Of a stretch of 64,000 bases of DNA, positions 25,063-36,153 are shown piece after piece. The stretch's first letter is position 1. Each line of letters starts with the position of its first letter. Position numbers and translations under genes: made by a program. Origin of the DNA: Streptomyces virginiae (GTDB taxonomy: Bacteria > Actinomycetota > Actinomycetes > Streptomycetales > Streptomycetaceae); the NCBI RefSeq assembly GCF_000720455.1, contig NZ_JOAK01000001.1:1-64000 (forward strand), read 5' to 3'. The notes beneath the pieces are model-generated. The model was given only the letters and a program-made list of their open reading frames with translations, did not search any database and had not been told where the DNA came from.

Positions 25063-26133
25063 TCAGCTCGCGTAGGAACCGGTGAGGGTCGCGCCCTCGG
25101 TGCGGTCGCCGCGGTCCAGGATCTCGCCCGCGACCCAGGCGTCGACGCCCCGGTCGGCCAGCGCGGTCAGTGCCACGTCCACGGACTCGGCGGGCACGAC
25201 GGCCATCATGCCGACGCCCATGTTCAGGGTCTTCTCCAGCTCCAGCTGCTCCACCTGTCCGGCCTTGCCGACCAGGTCGAAGATCGCGCCGGGGGTCCAG
25301 GTCGAACGGTCGACCGTGGCGTGCAGGTGGTCCGGGATGACCCGGGCCAGGTTCGCCGCGAGGCCGCCGCCGGTGATGTGCGAGTAGGCGTGCACCTCGG
25401 CCGTTCGGGTGAGGGCCATGCAGTCCAGCGAATAGATCTTGGTGGGTTCGAGCAGCTCCTCGCCGAGGGTCCGGCCGAGCTCCTCCACGTGGCCGTCGAG
25501 CGACATGCCGGCACGGTCGAAGAGGACGTGACGGACCAGCGAGTACCCGTTCGAGTGAAGGCCGGACGAAGCCATCGCGATGACGGCGTCACCCGTACGG
25601 ATGCGATCCGCGCCGAGCAGGCGGTCGTACTCGACGACGCCCGTTCCGGCACCCGCCACGTCGAAGTCGTCCGGGCCCAGCAGGCCGGGGTGCTCGGCGG
25701 TCTCGCCGCCCACCAGGGCGCAGCCGGCGAGGACACAGCCCTCGGCGATGCCCTTGACGATGGCGGCGACACGCTCGGGGTGCACCTTGCCGACGCAGAT
25801 GTAGTCGGTCATGAAGAGCGGCTCGGCGCCGCAGACGACGATGTCGTCCATGACCATCGCGACCAGGTCGTGGCCGATGGTGTCGTACACGCCCAGCTGG
25901 CGGGCGATGTCCACCTTGGTGCCGACCCCGTCGGTGGCGGAGGCGAGCAGGGGGCGCTCGTAGCGCTTGAGGGCGGAGGCGTCGAAGAGGCCGGCGAAGC
26001 CGCCGAGGCCGCCGAGGACCTCGGGGCGCTGCGTCTTCTTCACCCACTCCTTCATCAGCTCGACGGCGCGGTCGCCCGCTTCGATGTCCACGCCTGCGGC
26101 TGCGTAGCTGGCACCGGTGGTCTTCTCTGTCAT
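25063..26133 (-). CDS. purM: Phosphoribosylformylglycinamidine cyclo-ligase PurM
   Basis: Step 5 of de novo purine synthesis: ATP-dependent closure of FGAM to AIR. Full-length 356 residues. Family motifs include SYAAAGVDI at the N-terminus, the ATP-binding region ATDGVGTKVDIA, MVMDDIVVCGAEPLFMTDY and GGETAEHPG. Lies 91 bases downstream of purF on the same strand and is probably cotranscribed with it. No good ribosome site was seen before the ATG. Confidence 0.97.
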   Translation of the reverse strand: MTEKTTGASYAAAGVDIEAGDRAVELMKEWVKKTQRPEVLGGLGGFAGLFDASALKRYERPLLASATDGVGTKVDIARQLGVYDTIGHDLVAMVMDDIVVCGAEPLFMTDYICVGKVHPERVAAIVKGIAEGCVLAGCALVGGETAEHPGLLGPDDFDVAGAGTGVVEYDRLLGADRIRTGDAVIAMASSGLHSNGYSLVRHVLFDRAGMSLDGHVEELGRTLGEELLEPTKIYSLDCMALTRTAEVHAYSHITGGGLAANLARVIPDHLHATVDRSTWTPGAIFDLVGKAGQVEQLELEKTLNMGVGMMAVVPAESVDVALTALADRGVDAWVAGEILDRGDRTEGATLTGSYAS

Positions 26134-26224
26134 GACAGGAGAGAGCTTTCGTGTCGTTACTGCGTGTGGTGCCGGGCCCTGGGAGAAGCCTCAAAGACAG
26201 GGCCCGGCGCAGGTTGAGCCAGGG

Positions 26225-27742
26225 CTACGGGCGACGGAGTGCGTCGGCGGCGTCCGTACCGCCCGCGAGCTCGGTCTCCAGGAGCTGCTTGCCGAGGAGC
26301 TGCGGGTCGGGGAGCTCCATCGGGTACTCGCCGTCGAAGCAGGCACGGCAGAGGTTGGGCTTCTGGATCGTCGTCGCCTCGATCATCGAGTCGAGCGAGA
26401 TGTAGGAGAGGGAGTCCGCGCCCAGGGACGTGGCGATCTCGTCGACCGTCATGCCGTTGGCGATGAGCTCGGCCCGGGTGGCGAAGTCGATGCCGAAGAA
26501 GCACGGCCACTTCACCGGCGGTGAGGAGATCCGGATGTGGACCTCGGCCGCGCCGGCCTCGCGGAGCATCTTGACCAGTGCGCGCTGGGTGTTGCCGCGG
26601 ACGATCGAGTCGTCCACGACCACCAGGCGCTTGCCCCGGATGACTTCCTTGAGGGGGTTGAGCTTCAGGCGGATGCCGAGCTGGCGGATCGTCTGCGACG
26701 GCTGGATGAAGGTCCGGCCGACGTAGGCGTTCTTGACCAGGCCCGAGCCGTACGGAATCCCGCTGGCCTCGGCGTATCCGACCGCGGCGGGCGTGCCGGA
26801 TTCCGGCGTCGCTATCACCAGGTCGGCCTCGACGGGGGCTTCCTTGGCCAGGCGCCGGCCCATCTCGACACGCGAGAGGTAGACGTTCCGGCCGGCGATG
26901 TCGGTGTCCGGGCGCGCCAGGTAGACGTACTCGAAGACACAGCCCTTGGGCTTCGCTTCCGCGAATCGGGAGGTGCGCAGGCCGTTCTCGTCGATCGCGA
27001 TGAGCTCGCCCGGCTCGACCTCGCGGACGAAGCTGGCGCCGCAGATGTCGAGGGCGGCGGTCTCGCTCGCGACCACCCAGCCGCGCTCCAGGCGGCCGAG
27101 GACCAGCGGGCGGATGCCCTGCGGGTCACGGGCGGTGTAGAGGGTTCCCTCGTCCATGAACACCAGCGAGAAGGCTCCCTTGACCTGCGGGAGGACCTTG
27201 GCGGCCGACTCCTCGATGGTCAGGGGCTTGCCGTCTTCGTCCACCTGGCCGGCCAGCAGGGCCGTGACCAGGTCGGTGTCGTTGGTGGCGGCCACCTGGG
27301 TGGCACGGCCGTCCTGACGGGGGAGGTCGGCGACCATCTCGGCGAGCTCGGCGGTGTTCACCAGGTTGCCGTTGTGACCCAGGGCCAGGGAGCCGTGGGC
27401 GGTCGCGCGGAAAGTGGGCTGCGCGTTCTCCCACACGGATGCGCCGGTGGTCGAATAGCGGGCGTGACCGACCGCGATATGACCTTGGAGCGAACCGAGG
27501 GAGGTTTCGTCGAAGACCTGGGAAACGAGGCCCATGTCCTTGAAGACGAGGATCTGGGAACCGTTGCTCACAGCGATTCCCGCGGACTCTTGTCCACGGT
27601 GCTGCAGCGCATACAGTCCGAAGTAGGTGAGCTTGGCGACCTCTTCACCCGGAGCCCAGACACCGAAGACGCCGCAAGCGTCCTGGGGGCCCTTTTCGCC
27701 GGGGAGCAGGTCGTGGTTGAGTCGTCCATCACCACGAGGCAC
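26225..27742 (-). CDS. purF: Amidophosphoribosyltransferase PurF
   Basis: First committed step of purine synthesis (PRPP plus glutamine to phosphoribosylamine). The 505-residue protein has a 22-residue propeptide before the nucleophilic Cys23 (DACGVFG), a class II glutamine amidotransferase domain, then the PRTase domain with VVVDDSIVRGNT. C-terminal LCRACFDGEYP and an upstream Cys fit the Fe-S-containing Bacillus-type enzyme. GTG start; a TACACT box (27750-27755 read on this strand) seven bases upstream suggests a leaderless message. Divergent from the leader-peptide/sulfatase unit. Confidence 0.96.
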   Translation of the reverse strand: MPRGDGRLNHDLLPGEKGPQDACGVFGVWAPGEEVAKLTYFGLYALQHRGQESAGIAVSNGSQILVFKDMGLVSQVFDETSLGSLQGHIAVGHARYSTTGASVWENAQPTFRATAHGSLALGHNGNLVNTAELAEMVADLPRQDGRATQVAATNDTDLVTALLAGQVDEDGKPLTIEESAAKVLPQVKGAFSLVFMDEGTLYTARDPQGIRPLVLGRLERGWVVASETAALDICGASFVREVEPGELIAIDENGLRTSRFAEAKPKGCVFEYVYLARPDTDIAGRNVYLSRVEMGRRLAKEAPVEADLVIATPESGTPAAVGYAEASGIPYGSGLVKNAYVGRTFIQPSQTIRQLGIRLKLNPLKEVIRGKRLVVVDDSIVRGNTQRALVKMLREAGAAEVHIRISSPPVKWPCFFGIDFATRAELIANGMTVDEIATSLGADSLSYISLDSMIEATTIQKPNLCRACFDGEYPMELPDPQLLGKQLLETELAGGTDAADALRRP

Positions 27743-27852
27743 GCTTCCGAGTGTAGGCGAGATCGACCACTGGTCCGAATTGGGGACGGCCGGGAAATGT
27801 CACAGCACAGAGGGTGACGGGACGCCTCCGTCTCGGTATTCGGATCACCTTG

Positions 27853-27880
27853 TTGACATCTACGAAGCCATTCGTACAGG
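27853..27880 (+). promoter_or_regulatory. Promoter of the leader peptide/sulfatase unit
   Basis: TTGACA at 27853-27858 and TACAGG at 27875-27880, spaced 16 bases. The predicted start of transcription is within a few bases of the leader ATG at 27891, so the leader message is leaderless or nearly so. Confidence 0.5.
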
Positions 27881-27890
27881 CTCTCGGTCC

Positions 27891-27986
27891 ATGCAGCCTC
27901 TCGGTGACCGCACCGTCACCCTCGTCGAGCGCCGGCACGTGGACCTGGTCCGTGTCGCGAGCGCCATCTGTCGCTGCTGCGCGTAG
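27891..27986 (+). CDS. Putative Cys-rich leader peptide upstream of sulfatase
   Basis: A 31-codon frame: MQPLGDRTVTLVERRHVDLV then RVASAICRCCA. The RRHVDLVRVASA...C core is the one I know from short 'putative leader peptides' of actinobacteria that precede sulfur-metabolism genes; it ends here in C-R-C-C. In mycobacteria, Cys-containing leaderless uORFs act as cysteine-sensing attenuators. Here it has a TTGACA promoter, no ribosome site, and lies 116 bases before a sulfatase gene. It is below the size usually annotated. The link to cysteine supply is inferred. Confidence 0.7.
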   Translation: MQPLGDRTVTLVERRHVDLVRVASAICRCCA

Positions 27987-28102
27987 TCACAACTCTTCCT
28001 CTCCTCTTCCCCTTTCCGTTCCGCCCCGCCCTGCTCCGCCGTGCCGCGCGCCGTCCCGCGCCCCGCCCGGAGCCGGCCGGTGGACCGTGCCTTGGAGTAC
28101 CT

Positions 28103-29527
28103 GTGTCTTCGTACGAGAACGAGCTGTCCCGGCGTGCCTTCACGGGCGCCGTCGGCGTGACCGCGGCCGCCGCCGCCGTGGGCCTGGGCGCCGCCCCCGC
28201 CCAGGCCGCCGAGGACCGGCAGGCGGGCCCCGCGGAGCGGGAGTTCCGGGCCTCCCGGAGCCGCCCGTCACGCCGGCCGAACGTCCTGTTCATCCTGGGG
28301 GACGACCTGGGCTGGGCCGATCTCTCCGCCTACGGCTCCCCGCACATCGAGACCCCGAACCTGGACCGGCTCGCCCGCCAGGGCGTCCGCTTCACCGACG
28401 CCTACTCGGGCTCCGCGACCTGCTCGCCGACCCGCTTCAGCCTCTACACCGGCCGCTACCCGGCCCGGACCAGGGGCGGGCTGGCCGAGCCGATCGCCGA
28501 CAAGTCCGCGGGGCTGGAGCCCACCCACCCCACCCTGGCCTCGCTACTGAAGGCCTCCGGCTACGCGACCGCCCTGATCGGCAAGTGGCACGCCGGCTAC
28601 CTGCCCGACTACAGCCCGACGAAGTCCGGCTGGGACGAGTTCTTCGGCAACTTCGGCGGGGCCCTGGAGTACTACTCCAAGCTGGGCCTGGGCGGCGAGT
28701 ACGACCTCTACGAGGGCGACGCCGAGTACAAGGACCTGCGCTACTACACGCGGATCATCACCGAGCGGGCGAGCGAGTACGTCTCCCGCGACCACCACGG
28801 CAAGCCCTGGCTGCTGAACCTGAACTTCACCACCCCGCACTGGCCGTGGATCGCCGACGGGGACACCGCGCAGAGCGCCGAGATCGTCCGGCGGATCAAG
28901 GCGGGCGACGGGCGCGCCCTGTGGCACCAGGACGGCGGTTCGGTCGAGAAGTACAAGCAGATGGTCGAGGACCTCGACCGGTCGGTCGGCGAGGTCCTGG
29001 GGGCCCTCAAGCGCTCCGGCCAGGAGGAGCACACCGTCGTGGTGTTCTCCAGCGACAACGGCGGGGAGCGGTTCTCCTACAACTGGCCGCTGTCGGGCAA
29101 CAAGGCCTCCCTCCAGGAGGGCGGCATCCGGGTCCCGAACATCGTGCGCTGGCCGGCCCGGCTGGACGGCGGGCAGGTCAGCCACGTGCCGGTGTTCAGC
29201 CCGGACTGGACCGCGACCCTGCTGGAGCTCGCCGGCGCCCGCCCGCACCCGGCCTACCCCCTGGACGGCGTGAGCCTGGCCGGATACCTGCTGCGCGGCG
29301 AGAAGGTCGCCCAGCGGGACCTGTTCTGGCGGGTCCGCGGAGAGCGGGCACTGCGCCGCGGGGACTGGAAGTACTACCGCGGCAAGACGGGCCGCGACCA
29401 GCTGTTCAACCTGGCCGGGGACATCCGCGAACAGGCCGACAAGGCCGCCGTGGAACCGGCCCGGCTGGCGGAGCTGCGCGCCGCCTGGGAGGCCGTGGAC
29501 GCGGGCCTGCTGCCCTACCCGGCCTAA
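28103..29527 (+). CDS. Exported sulfatase (formylglycine type)
   Basis: A 474-residue type I sulfatase. N-terminal Tat signal (LSRRAFTGAVGVTAAAAAVG, ending APAQAA), then metal-binding LGDDLGWADL (D67, D68) and the sulfatase signature CSPTR (107-111), in which the Cys is converted to formylglycine. GKWHAGYL, TPHWPW and SSDNGG supply other active-site residues. It hydrolyses an organic sulfate ester outside the cell; the substrate is not predictable. GTG start with GGAG about seven bases upstream. The upstream leader peptide suggests regulation by sulfur or cysteine status. No formylglycine-generating enzyme gene is linked. Confidence 0.93.
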   Translation: MSSYENELSRRAFTGAVGVTAAAAAVGLGAAPAQAAEDRQAGPAEREFRASRSRPSRRPNVLFILGDDLGWADLSAYGSPHIETPNLDRLARQGVRFTDAYSGSATCSPTRFSLYTGRYPARTRGGLAEPIADKSAGLEPTHPTLASLLKASGYATALIGKWHAGYLPDYSPTKSGWDEFFGNFGGALEYYSKLGLGGEYDLYEGDAEYKDLRYYTRIITERASEYVSRDHHGKPWLLNLNFTTPHWPWIADGDTAQSAEIVRRIKAGDGRALWHQDGGSVEKYKQMVEDLDRSVGEVLGALKRSGQEEHTVVVFSSDNGGERFSYNWPLSGNKASLQEGGIRVPNIVRWPARLDGGQVSHVPVFSPDWTATLLELAGARPHPAYPLDGVSLAGYLLRGEKVAQRDLFWRVRGERALRRGDWKYYRGKTGRDQLFNLAGDIREQADKAAVEPARLAELRAAWEAVDAGLLPYPA

Positions 29528-29575
29528 GGTCGTGGCTCTGCGGCCTTGATCCCCCGCAGACCCCGACCGTCCGCG

Positions 29576-30388
29576 CTATTCGGCGTCGGACGGCGCCTCG
29601 GCGATCAGGCCCTTGCCGTCCGCGGCGGTGAGGGTCAGCCGGCGGCCCTCGATCCTGGAGACGAGGGGGCCGCTCGCGAGCAGGTCGGTCAGCTTCTGCT
29701 CGACCTCGCCCGCCGGGCCGTCGCACGCCATCCGCGTGGTGGTGAGCGGCCCGAAGGTGAGCCGGTCGCCGTCGCGGGTGACCTGGGCGCTGAACCGGTT
29801 GCAGCCGAGGGTCCCGCTCACCGACAGGTCGGCGGCGACGGTGAACCGGGCCGTGCCGGCGGCCCCGGCGGGCAGCGAGGACACCGACTCGCCGCTGATC
29901 AGGGACTGCACGGTCCACTCGACCGTGGTCAGCGGTGCGTCCGGGACGGCGGGCTGCGAGGTCATGGCGATCGTGCTCCCGTCGGCCGTCTTCAGGGTGA
30001 GCCGGTCGGGCCCCCGGTCGATGGTCAGCCGTCCGGTGAACAGCTTGGCGAAGGCCGTCTCGAACTCCATGTCCGCGCAGGCCCTGGTGGTCGTGGCGCC
30101 GGGGGTCACGGTCACCGCGGAGGTGCCCGCGAAGGACAGGGCCGCCGTGAAGCCGTTGCAGCCGTAGTTGCCCTTGGCCTGGTTCTCGCCGATGTCGAGA
30201 CGGGCCGTTTCGGGGGCGTGCAGGGTGCGGCCGCCCGTGGTCAGGGACTCGACGGACCAGCGGCCCACGGGGTCGGGGAGCACCGCTCCCGAGCCGGCGC
30301 CCTGCCCGTCCTGGCCGCAGCCGGCCGCCGCGAGCGCGAGTACGAGGGCCAGCCCCGCGGGGATGTGGACGTGCCGGAGGGTACGCAT
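29576..30388 (-). CDS. META-domain (HslJ-like) lipoprotein
   Basis: About 270 residues from ATG 30388. Signal peptide with lipobox AAGC (about 25) and two tandem META domains, each with the conserved GCN: NYGCNGFTA (first) and TLGCNRFSA (second), both followed later by a Cys (TRACADM, TRMACDG). Such proteins are membrane-anchored and extracytoplasmic; HslJ in E. coli is linked to novobiocin resistance, but function here is unknown. Convergent with the sulfatase gene. Confidence 0.85.
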   Translation of the reverse strand: MRTLRHVHIPAGLALVLALAAAGCGQDGQGAGSGAVLPDPVGRWSVESLTTGGRTLHAPETARLDIGENQAKGNYGCNGFTAALSFAGTSAVTVTPGATTTRACADMEFETAFAKLFTGRLTIDRGPDRLTLKTADGSTIAMTSQPAVPDAPLTTVEWTVQSLISGESVSSLPAGAAGTARFTVAADLSVSGTLGCNRFSAQVTRDGDRLTFGPLTTTRMACDGPAGEVEQKLTDLLASGPLVSRIEGRRLTLTAADGKGLIAEAPSDAE

Positions 30389-30442
30389 GCCCCTGGGACG
30401 AACGCGCCGAGCGGTCGGTTCCCTCACGTTCGCGGCCCCCGC

Positions 30443-31225
30443 TCAGCTCATCAGGGGGAGCAGCGCCGACAGGTCGGCCCGCTCGCCGCCGGCCCGTACG
30501 TGGGCCCCGTCGAGCGCCGCGGCCCAGTCCGTACGGCCGGTCGCGAGCCGGATCCAGGTCAGCGGGTCGGTCTCCACCACGTTCGGCGGGGTGCCGCGGG
30601 TGTGGCGCGGGCCCTCGATGCACTGGACCACCGCGAAGGGCGGGATGCGTACCTCGACCGACCCGCCCGGGGCCCGCAGGGCCAGGGAGTCGGCGAGCAG
30701 CCGGGTACAGGCGGCCAGCGCCTGCCGCTCGATCGGGACGTCCAGGCCGGCGGCCCGGTTCAGGTCGTCGGTGTGGACCACCAGTTCCACGGTCCGGGTG
30801 ACCAGGAAGTCGGCCAGGGTCATGTCCCCGATCCACAGCTGGAGCACGCGGCCGCCCGGGTTCGCCGCGAGCTCCCGGGCCATGGCGGTGGCCGCCCGGT
30901 CGTACAGCTCGGGCAGGGGCGCGCCGGTCAGGGTCTCCCGGGCCGCCTCGGAGATCTTCCCGGCGAGGGAGGCGGTGGCGAAGGGCCATTCGACGGCGGT
31001 CAGTTCGGGGACGGCGGCGGGCGGCCGCGCCAGGCCCGCGGCCAGCGAGTCCGCGATCCACGCGATGTGCGCGGCGAGGTCGGCGACGGTCCAGTCCCCG
31101 AGCCCGCTGGGGCCCGCCAGCTGCTCGGGGCCCAACTCCCCCACGGCCCGTGCGACATGGTCGAACTGTGCGGTCACGGCCGCCCTGATCTTTGCGTCGT
31201 CGTACCTGCGGGTCTTGGGTGCCAT
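30443..31225 (-). CDS. Maleylpyruvate isomerase family, mycothiol-dependent-type protein
   Basis: A 260-residue soluble protein. The N-terminal DinB-like metal-binding half has WTVADLAAHIAWI and VELVVHTDDL (metal His candidates), and the C-terminal half resembles an SCP2-like domain. Members use mycothiol as cofactor or act as thiol transferases in actinobacteria; the reaction here is not defined. ATG start at 31225, 17 bases after the stop of the Cys-tail membrane protein gene, so the two may be cotranscribed. Confidence 0.8.
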   Translation of the reverse strand: MAPKTRRYDDAKIRAAVTAQFDHVARAVGELGPEQLAGPSGLGDWTVADLAAHIAWIADSLAAGLARPPAAVPELTAVEWPFATASLAGKISEAARETLTGAPLPELYDRAATAMARELAANPGGRVLQLWIGDMTLADFLVTRTVELVVHTDDLNRAAGLDVPIERQALAACTRLLADSLALRAPGGSVEVRIPPFAVVQCIEGPRHTRGTPPNVVETDPLTWIRLATGRTDWAAALDGAHVRAGGERADLSALLPLMS

Positions 31226-31242
31226 GCCGGGAGTCTGCCCGA

Positions 31243-32514
31243 TCAGTCGCCGCCTCCGCAGCCGCCACCGCAGCTGCTGCCGCAACTGCTGGAGCAGCCG
31301 CCGGAGCCGCAGCCGCCGGAGGAGCCGCAGGAACTCCCCGAGCTGCTCGACCGCTCCGCCGCGCGCTGCCTGCGCTTGTCCTCCTCCGCCCGCCGCTGGA
31401 GGGTGTACGAGGTGCCCGCCGGCCGCCACGACCGCAGGCGGTGCCGGCGGAAGGGCATCAGCGGCACGGCGCGGACGGCGTCGGTGATCGTGCTGTCGCC
31501 GTGGTAGACGGCGTACCGCAGGAGCACCTCGGCCCCCTCGCGGGGCACCCCGTACAGGAGCGCCTCGTAGGGCTCGGAGCTCGGGTCGATGTCGTGGTGG
31601 TCGGCCCGCAGCCGGCTCTCCGCACCCCCGAGGAGGGTCTGGGCGGGACGGCTGCGGTAGCCGTCGTCGAAGCGGTCCCGGAACGCGATCAGCGGCGGGG
31701 CCGTGGTGGTCTCGGCGTCGGCCACCAGCCAGCCGGGACCGAGGAGCACCTTGCGCACCCCGACGCGCATCACCGGCTGCGGGCCGTCGTGCAGCGTGCG
31801 GGCGGCGCGGCGCGCCGCGAGGCCGCGGCCGAGCAGCGGGACGCCGGGGACGAGCAGGATCATGGCCAGGACCTGCGGGCCCGTCCCGTCGAAGGGGTCC
31901 CGCGGGCTCGCCGCGAGGTCCTGCGTGAGGACCCACACCAGCAGGGCGGCGGCGGCGAGGCACAGCGCCGCCCCGCTGACGAGGAGCCCTCGCCCGCGGC
32001 GGCGGTGGCCGTCCGGCAGGTCCTCGGGAATCACCGCGCGGGTGTCACCGGCGGCGGCGAGGAACAGCTCGCGCTGCCGCCGCCGCGAGCGCAGCCGGAG
32101 CACGGACCCGGCGAACGCCCAGGCGCAGAGGGCGAGCACCAGCACGCCGCCGACCGGCCCGGGGCCCTCGGCGGGGTCGAGGGCGTAGAGGTTCCGCACG
32201 GAGTCCGCAGCGATCACGGGGGTGGACAGGAGGGTGGCGGCGGGCAGGAACCGGTACCAGGCGGGAAGGGACACCAGGAGCACGGCCGGCGCGTATCCGG
32301 CCCACGAGGTGCCGTGTTCCGGGGTCTCGGAGGCGCTCCAGGCGAGGAGGACGAGGGAGAGGAGCACCAGCGGCGCGAGGATCCAGCCGACGGTGACCGG
32401 GGCGAAGGCGGCCGGAACGCGTGCGTCGAGCCAGCGCCGGGCGTCCTTGACGTGCCAGTGAGGGGCGCCGCCGTCGGGTATCGCGGCGTCCGGCAGGTTC
32501 TTGACGATGCTCAC
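31243..32514 (-). CDS. Membrane protein with Cys/Gly/Ser-rich C-terminal tail
   Basis: A 423-residue protein with about five hydrophobic segments (around 40-58, 75-95, 117-135, 180-198, 212-230), a cytosolic domain of ~150 residues, and a 34-residue tail from about 390 consisting almost only of Ser, Gly and Cys (seven Cys, GSGGCSSSCGSSCGGGCGGGD at the end split by positions). Similar tails occur on other actinobacterial membrane proteins of unknown role. No enzyme motif. ATG start. Upstream of the maleylpyruvate-isomerase-like gene, which also has a thiol theme. Confidence 0.75.
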   Translation of the reverse strand: MSIVKNLPDAAIPDGGAPHWHVKDARRWLDARVPAAFAPVTVGWILAPLVLLSLVLLAWSASETPEHGTSWAGYAPAVLLVSLPAWYRFLPAATLLSTPVIAADSVRNLYALDPAEGPGPVGGVLVLALCAWAFAGSVLRLRSRRRQRELFLAAAGDTRAVIPEDLPDGHRRRGRGLLVSGAALCLAAAALLVWVLTQDLAASPRDPFDGTGPQVLAMILLVPGVPLLGRGLAARRAARTLHDGPQPVMRVGVRKVLLGPGWLVADAETTTAPPLIAFRDRFDDGYRSRPAQTLLGGAESRLRADHHDIDPSSEPYEALLYGVPREGAEVLLRYAVYHGDSTITDAVRAVPLMPFRRHRLRSWRPAGTSYTLQRRAEEDKRRQRAAERSSSSGSSCGSSGGCGSGGCSSSCGSSCGGGCGGGD

Positions 32515-32599
32515 GCGGTCAGTATGGGGAGCGCTTCTCCGGGCGGGTACGGCCGTCGTGCCACGGAATCGCTACGGCCGGTTGGCCGGGCGGCCAAGG

Positions 32600-32634
32600 C
32601 CGGGGCCCGCACGGAAATCCGTGCGGGGCCCCGG
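32600..32634 (-). terminator. Terminator of the purSQL operon
   Basis: A GC-rich stem (about 32600-32615 with 32618-32634, 8 perfect pairs near the loop then one mismatch) 20-50 bases beyond the purL stop on the minus strand. Confidence 0.6.
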
Positions 32635-32652
32635 TCGTGTTCTCGCCGTCGA

Positions 32653-34898
<2,246 letters not shown>

Positions 34899-34902
<4 letters not shown>

Positions 34903-35579
34903 GCGCTGACCAGCTTCTTCAGGACCGACGTGAAGAACGGGAGGCCGTCGGTGCCGCCGGTTCCGATCAGCGGCTCGACCGCGTGCTCGGGGTGCGGCAT
35001 GAGGCCGACGACGTTGCCCTGGGCGTTGGTGATCCCGGCGATGTCGCGGAGCGACCCGTTCGGGTTCATGTCCAGGTAGCGGAAGGCCACTCGGCCCTCG
35101 GCCTCCAGTTCGTCGAGCGTGCGCTCGTCGGCGACGTACCGGCCGTCCATGTTCTTGAGCGGTACGGAGATCTCCTGGCCGGCGGTGTAGTCGCCGGTCC
35201 ACGCGGTCTCCGCGTTCTCCACCCGCAGCTTCTGGTCGCGGCAGATGAAGTGCAGGTGGTTGTTGCGGAGCATCGCCCCCGGCAGCAGGTGGGCCTCGGT
35301 GAGGACCTGGAAGCCGTTGCAGATGCCGAGGACGGGCATGCCGCCCCTGGCCTGCTCGATGATGGTCTCCATCACCGGCGAGAAGCGGGAGATGGCTCCG
35401 GCGCGCAGGTAGTCCCCGTAGGAGAAGCCGCCCGCGAGGACGACCGCGTCGACCTGGTGCAGGTCCTTGTCGCGGTGCCAGAGCGAGACCGGCTCGGCCC
35501 CCGCGAGGCGGACGGCGCGCAGCGAGTCACGGTCGTCGAGCGTTCCGGGGAACGTGACGACACCGATGCGAGTGGTCAC
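34899..35579 (-). CDS. purQ: FGAM synthase glutaminase subunit PurQ
   Basis: 226-residue class I glutamine amidotransferase that supplies ammonia to PurL. Catalytic Cys in LGICNGFQ and His/Glu in [11 protein letters not shown] start two bases after the purS stop; its stop overlaps purL. A longer in-frame extension to 35867 is not needed and runs across purS in another frame. Confidence 0.97.
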
Positions 35580-35581
35580 CG

Positions 35582-35827
35582 TCAGGCCTCGACCTTCACG
35601 GTGAAGTCTTCGATGACGGTGTTGGCGAGGAACGTTTCGGCCATCTTGTGGATGCGGTCGAGGGCGGCCTGGTCGACCGGTCCCTCCACTTCCAGTTCGA
35701 AGCGCTTCCCCTGACGGACGTCGGCGATGCCCTCGAAGCCCAGGCGCGGCAGTGCACGCTGCACCGCCTGGCCCTGGGGGTCGAGGATCTCCGGCTTGAG
35801 CATGACGTCGACTACGACGCGTGCCAC
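35582..35827 (-). CDS. purS: FGAM synthase subunit PurS
   Basis: An 81-residue protein that bridges PurL and PurQ. Typical [19 protein letters not shown] start, ending in [16 protein letters not shown]. Two GTG codons are possible; the second (35827) was chosen because GGGAG is at five-base spacing, while the first overlaps that site. First gene of purSQL. Confidence 0.95.
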   Translation of the reverse strand: MARVVVDVMLKPEILDPQGQAVQRALPRLGFEGIADVRQGKRFELEVEGPVDQAALDRIHKMAETFLANTVIEDFTVKVEA

Positions 35828-36153
35828 TGGCACTCCCGATGAGGTGGTTGGTGCAAGGCGGTTCCATCAGCGTACCCGGCCGAAATTTCTACGCGGGTAG
35901 ATATCGGACGGCCTTGATCACCGCGCCGTTTCGGCTTCACCAACGCTTCGCAAAATCCCCAGGAAAACCACGTACCCGGCATTGCGGCGGGACACGCGGA
36001 GAGAATTAACTGAGCTTCGCAATGCAATGGGAATCGAGGTACAAAGGAATCAACCGGGATTCCGGCCCAAAGTTGCATTGCCCCAAAACATCCGAACAGG
36101 CGACATCGCCGCACGTCAGCAGCTGGCGGCGTCGCACGAAGGGACCGATATCC
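35828..36153. other. Divergent promoter region purS / lsr2
   Basis: About 325 bases of comparatively AT-rich DNA between divergent genes. It holds the purS-side palindrome, and on the lsr2 side GGAATC (36046-36051) with inverted GATTCC (36058-36063) plus a direct GGAATC at 36030-36035. Low GC is what Lsr2 itself prefers, so self-binding is possible. No gene is seen. Confidence 0.4.
35888..35901. promoter_or_regulatory. Operator-like palindrome upstream of purS
   Basis: TCTAC-GCGG-GTAGA, 5-base arms around a 4-base centre, 61 bases upstream of the purS start, in an AT-richer stretch that should hold the operon promoter. The same site was not seen before purF, purC or purD. Confidence 0.4.

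Noticed and set aside
36022..36153. 44-codon N-terminal extension of Lsr2
   Set aside because: The family starts at MAQRVVVTL; the GTG at 36154 has its own ribosome site and the upstream part is AT-rich promoter DNA.
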